Source of the DNA: a bacterium
GTDB lineage: Bacteria; Bdellovibrionota; Bdellovibrionia; Bdellovibrionales; UBA1609
NCBI GenBank assembly: GCA_021784635.1
Contig: JAJYHS010000055.1
Coordinates: forward strand, 1-6,741
Direction: 5' to 3'
DNA: 6,741 bases
In this document: piece after piece, positions 5,571-6,741 of the stretch
Layout: each line of letters starts with the position of its first letter
Position numbering within the stretch: position 1 is the first letter of the stretch
Made by a program: the position numbers and the translations under genes
The notes under the pieces: model-generated
Database searches by the model: none
Told to the model about the DNA's origin: nothing
What the model saw: only the letters and a program-made list of their open reading frames with translations

Positions 5571-6741
5571 TGCGCGTCCCACAAACCGACAGGTCTAAAA
5601 AAAGATCTTACTCGTTTACTTCAAGAGTCACGCTTTGGTTCGGGCTTAACCTTTTGATTGCCGGTGCCATTATCGCGACAGCTGCGCACGCCGAGCTCAA
5701 ACAGTTTATGCTTGGCGAAGCGGTCATTGACATGAACAACCGTATTGAAGCGCTGACCTTCACGTTGCAACGACCGGGTTCGCTTGAACGATTAATTCCG
5801 CAAATTGAAAATGGCTGGCAAGCCCGTCGCGGTGAGCTGGCCTATTTGCGTGTGCTCAACGGCAAAGGCGCCGTCATTGTTGCGTCATCCGAAATCAAAC
5901 AACAAAAACTGACGCCGCTTTTTAAAATAAAGAACGACACCAAAAAACCGGTCGTACGCGTTCTTAACGGTCAAAGTTATTTGGTTTTTACAACGCATAT
6001 CAGGACTCATGACCCCACACTCAAAAATGCAACATTTCAATTTGCAACCGATTTGTCACAACACCAAAAGCTCCTCAATCACTACTATAAACTTTTTTGG
6101 ATCATATTTTTGGTCACCGGCGTATTCTCGGTCTTGTGGTCATGGTATTTATCGCGATCTGCGTTTGTGCCGTTGCGTTCGGTGATCGCGCGCATCCGCA
6201 AGTGGCAGACTGCTCTTCATGACCGGCTCCCATCTGATCATTTGCCGCAAGAGCTTGTGGAACTCATTCAAACGTTCAATGCCATGCTCGAAAAAATCGA
6301 AGACGCGTTCGATCGCCTTTCAAGGTTTTCTGCCGACATCGCCCATGAACTCAAAGCGCCAATTATGAATATAACAAGTTCAACCGAGATCCAGCTCAGT
6401 CGGCCGCGCACGACCGAAGAATACCGAGAGGCACTTTTTTCGAACCTTGAAGAAATGCGCCGGATTGCGGAAATTGTCGAACGATTATTGTTTGTCGCCA
6501 AGGCGGAGTCGCCCGATCAAAATCTGCGCATCGAAAGCGTAAAGGTTCGCGACACCGTTGAAAAGCTAGTCGAATTTTTTCAAGGGCTTGCGGACGAAAA
6601 ACGCGTACAGCTCAAAGTTGAAATAGAACCGACCCTCCAACTGTTTGCCGAACGCACTCTGCTTGAACGTGCCATTTCTAATCTTTTATCAAACGCCATC
6701 AAATATTCGCCGCAAGGCGGATCTGTAATAGTAAGCGGCCG
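5570..6741 (+). CDS. Sensor histidine kinase, CusS-like, 3' end cut by window edge
   Basis: The first 390 residues of an inner-membrane sensor kinase paired with the response regulator just upstream. TM1 is about 20-40, a periplasmic sensor region of about 130 residues follows (41-173), and TM2 is about 174-194. A HAMP linker (about 195-247, with P201) leads to the dimerisation/phospho-acceptor domain with FSADIAHELKAPI and the phosphorylated H259. The start of the ATPase domain is visible with N375 in the N box (NLLSNAIKYSP); the G boxes lie beyond the edge. The sequence around the H box (FNAMLEKIEDAFDRLSRFSADIAHE) is typical of heavy-metal sensor kinases. The H box reads HELKAP rather than HELRTP, so the Thr/Asn at H+4 is Ala263. 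No cysteine is present, and the CusS silver-binding residues are not recognisable by eye, so the ligand is unknown. The ATG shares one base with the regulator stop and has no Shine-Dalgarno of its own, which suggests translational coupling. Confidence 0.95.
   Translation, partial: MRVPQTDRSKKRSYSFTSRVTLWFGLNLLIAGAIIATAAHAELKQFMLGEAVIDMNNRIEALTFTLQRPGSLERLIPQIENGWQARRGELAYLRVLNGKGAVIVASSEIKQQKLTPLFKIKNDTKKPVVRVLNGQSYLVFTTHIRTHDPTLKNATFQFATDLSQHQKLLNHYYKLFWIIFLVTGVFSVLWSWYLSRSAFVPLRSVIARIRKWQTALHDRLPSDHLPQELVELIQTFNAMLEKIEDAFDRLSRFSADIAHELKAPIMNITSSTEIQLSRPRTTEEYREALFSNLEEMRRIAEIVERLLFVAKAESPDQNLRIESVKVRDTVEKLVEFFQGLADEKRVQLKVEIEPTLQLFAERTLLERAISNLLSNAIKYSPQGGSVIVSG

Noticed and set aside
6268..6501. 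Minus-strand 77-codon frame within the histidine kinase
   Set aside because: It lies antisense to the H-box region of the kinase; no ribosome binding site or domain.
4890..6741. Calling the two-component pair cusRS with silver/copper function
   Set aside because: No efflux or metal-binding gene is visible, and the silver ligands of CusS are not recognisable in the sensor region, so only the subfamily resemblance is claimed.

Overview
The window looks like a chromosomal piece from a Gram-negative bacterium. The signs are a metal-type OmpR-family two-component pair, a Wzy_C polysaccharide ligase/polymerase, a Sec signal peptide with an AxA cleavage site, and Shine-Dalgarno sequences. Base composition is roughly balanced by eye. 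The small double-CxxC protein and the lipid-free secreted orphan would fit a Bdellovibrionota/deltaproteobacterial-type genome, but the sequence alone does not prove this. I see no mobile element, CRISPR array, tRNA or rRNA.

Layout. Five genes run leftward from about 4593 to the left edge: an O-antigen ligase/polymerase family membrane protein (3289-4593), a UDP-glucuronate decarboxylase-type SDR enzyme overlapping it by 4 bases (2264-3292), a secreted six-cysteine protein of unknown function (1208-2137), a small zinc-ribbon protein (857-1087), and threonine ammonia-lyase, cut by the left edge (1-783). Two genes run rightward: a CusR/CopR-type response regulator (4890-5570) and its sensor histidine kinase (from 5570, cut by the right edge), joined by a one-base TGATG overlap. 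A 296-base divergent region (4594-4889) separates the two groups and must hold both promoters.

How the genes may work together. The membrane protein and the UDP-xylose-forming enzyme are almost certainly co-translated and point to a xylose-containing (or UDP-xylose-derived) surface polysaccharide. The secreted protein, zinc-ribbon and threonine ammonia-lyase genes follow in the same direction, but gaps of 126, 120 and 73 bases make a single operon uncertain. The two-component system resembles heavy-metal sensors, yet no metal-resistance gene is visible. Its nearest possible target is the divergent polysaccharide pair.

The most interesting details are at residue level. The kinase has Ala in place of the Thr/Asn at H+4, the position linked to phosphatase activity. 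The response regulator appears to have lost both partners of one conserved dimer salt bridge (Asp to Ala and Arg to Leu). The start of the Wzy_C gene is ambiguous. I found no convincing case for a wholly new system in this window.
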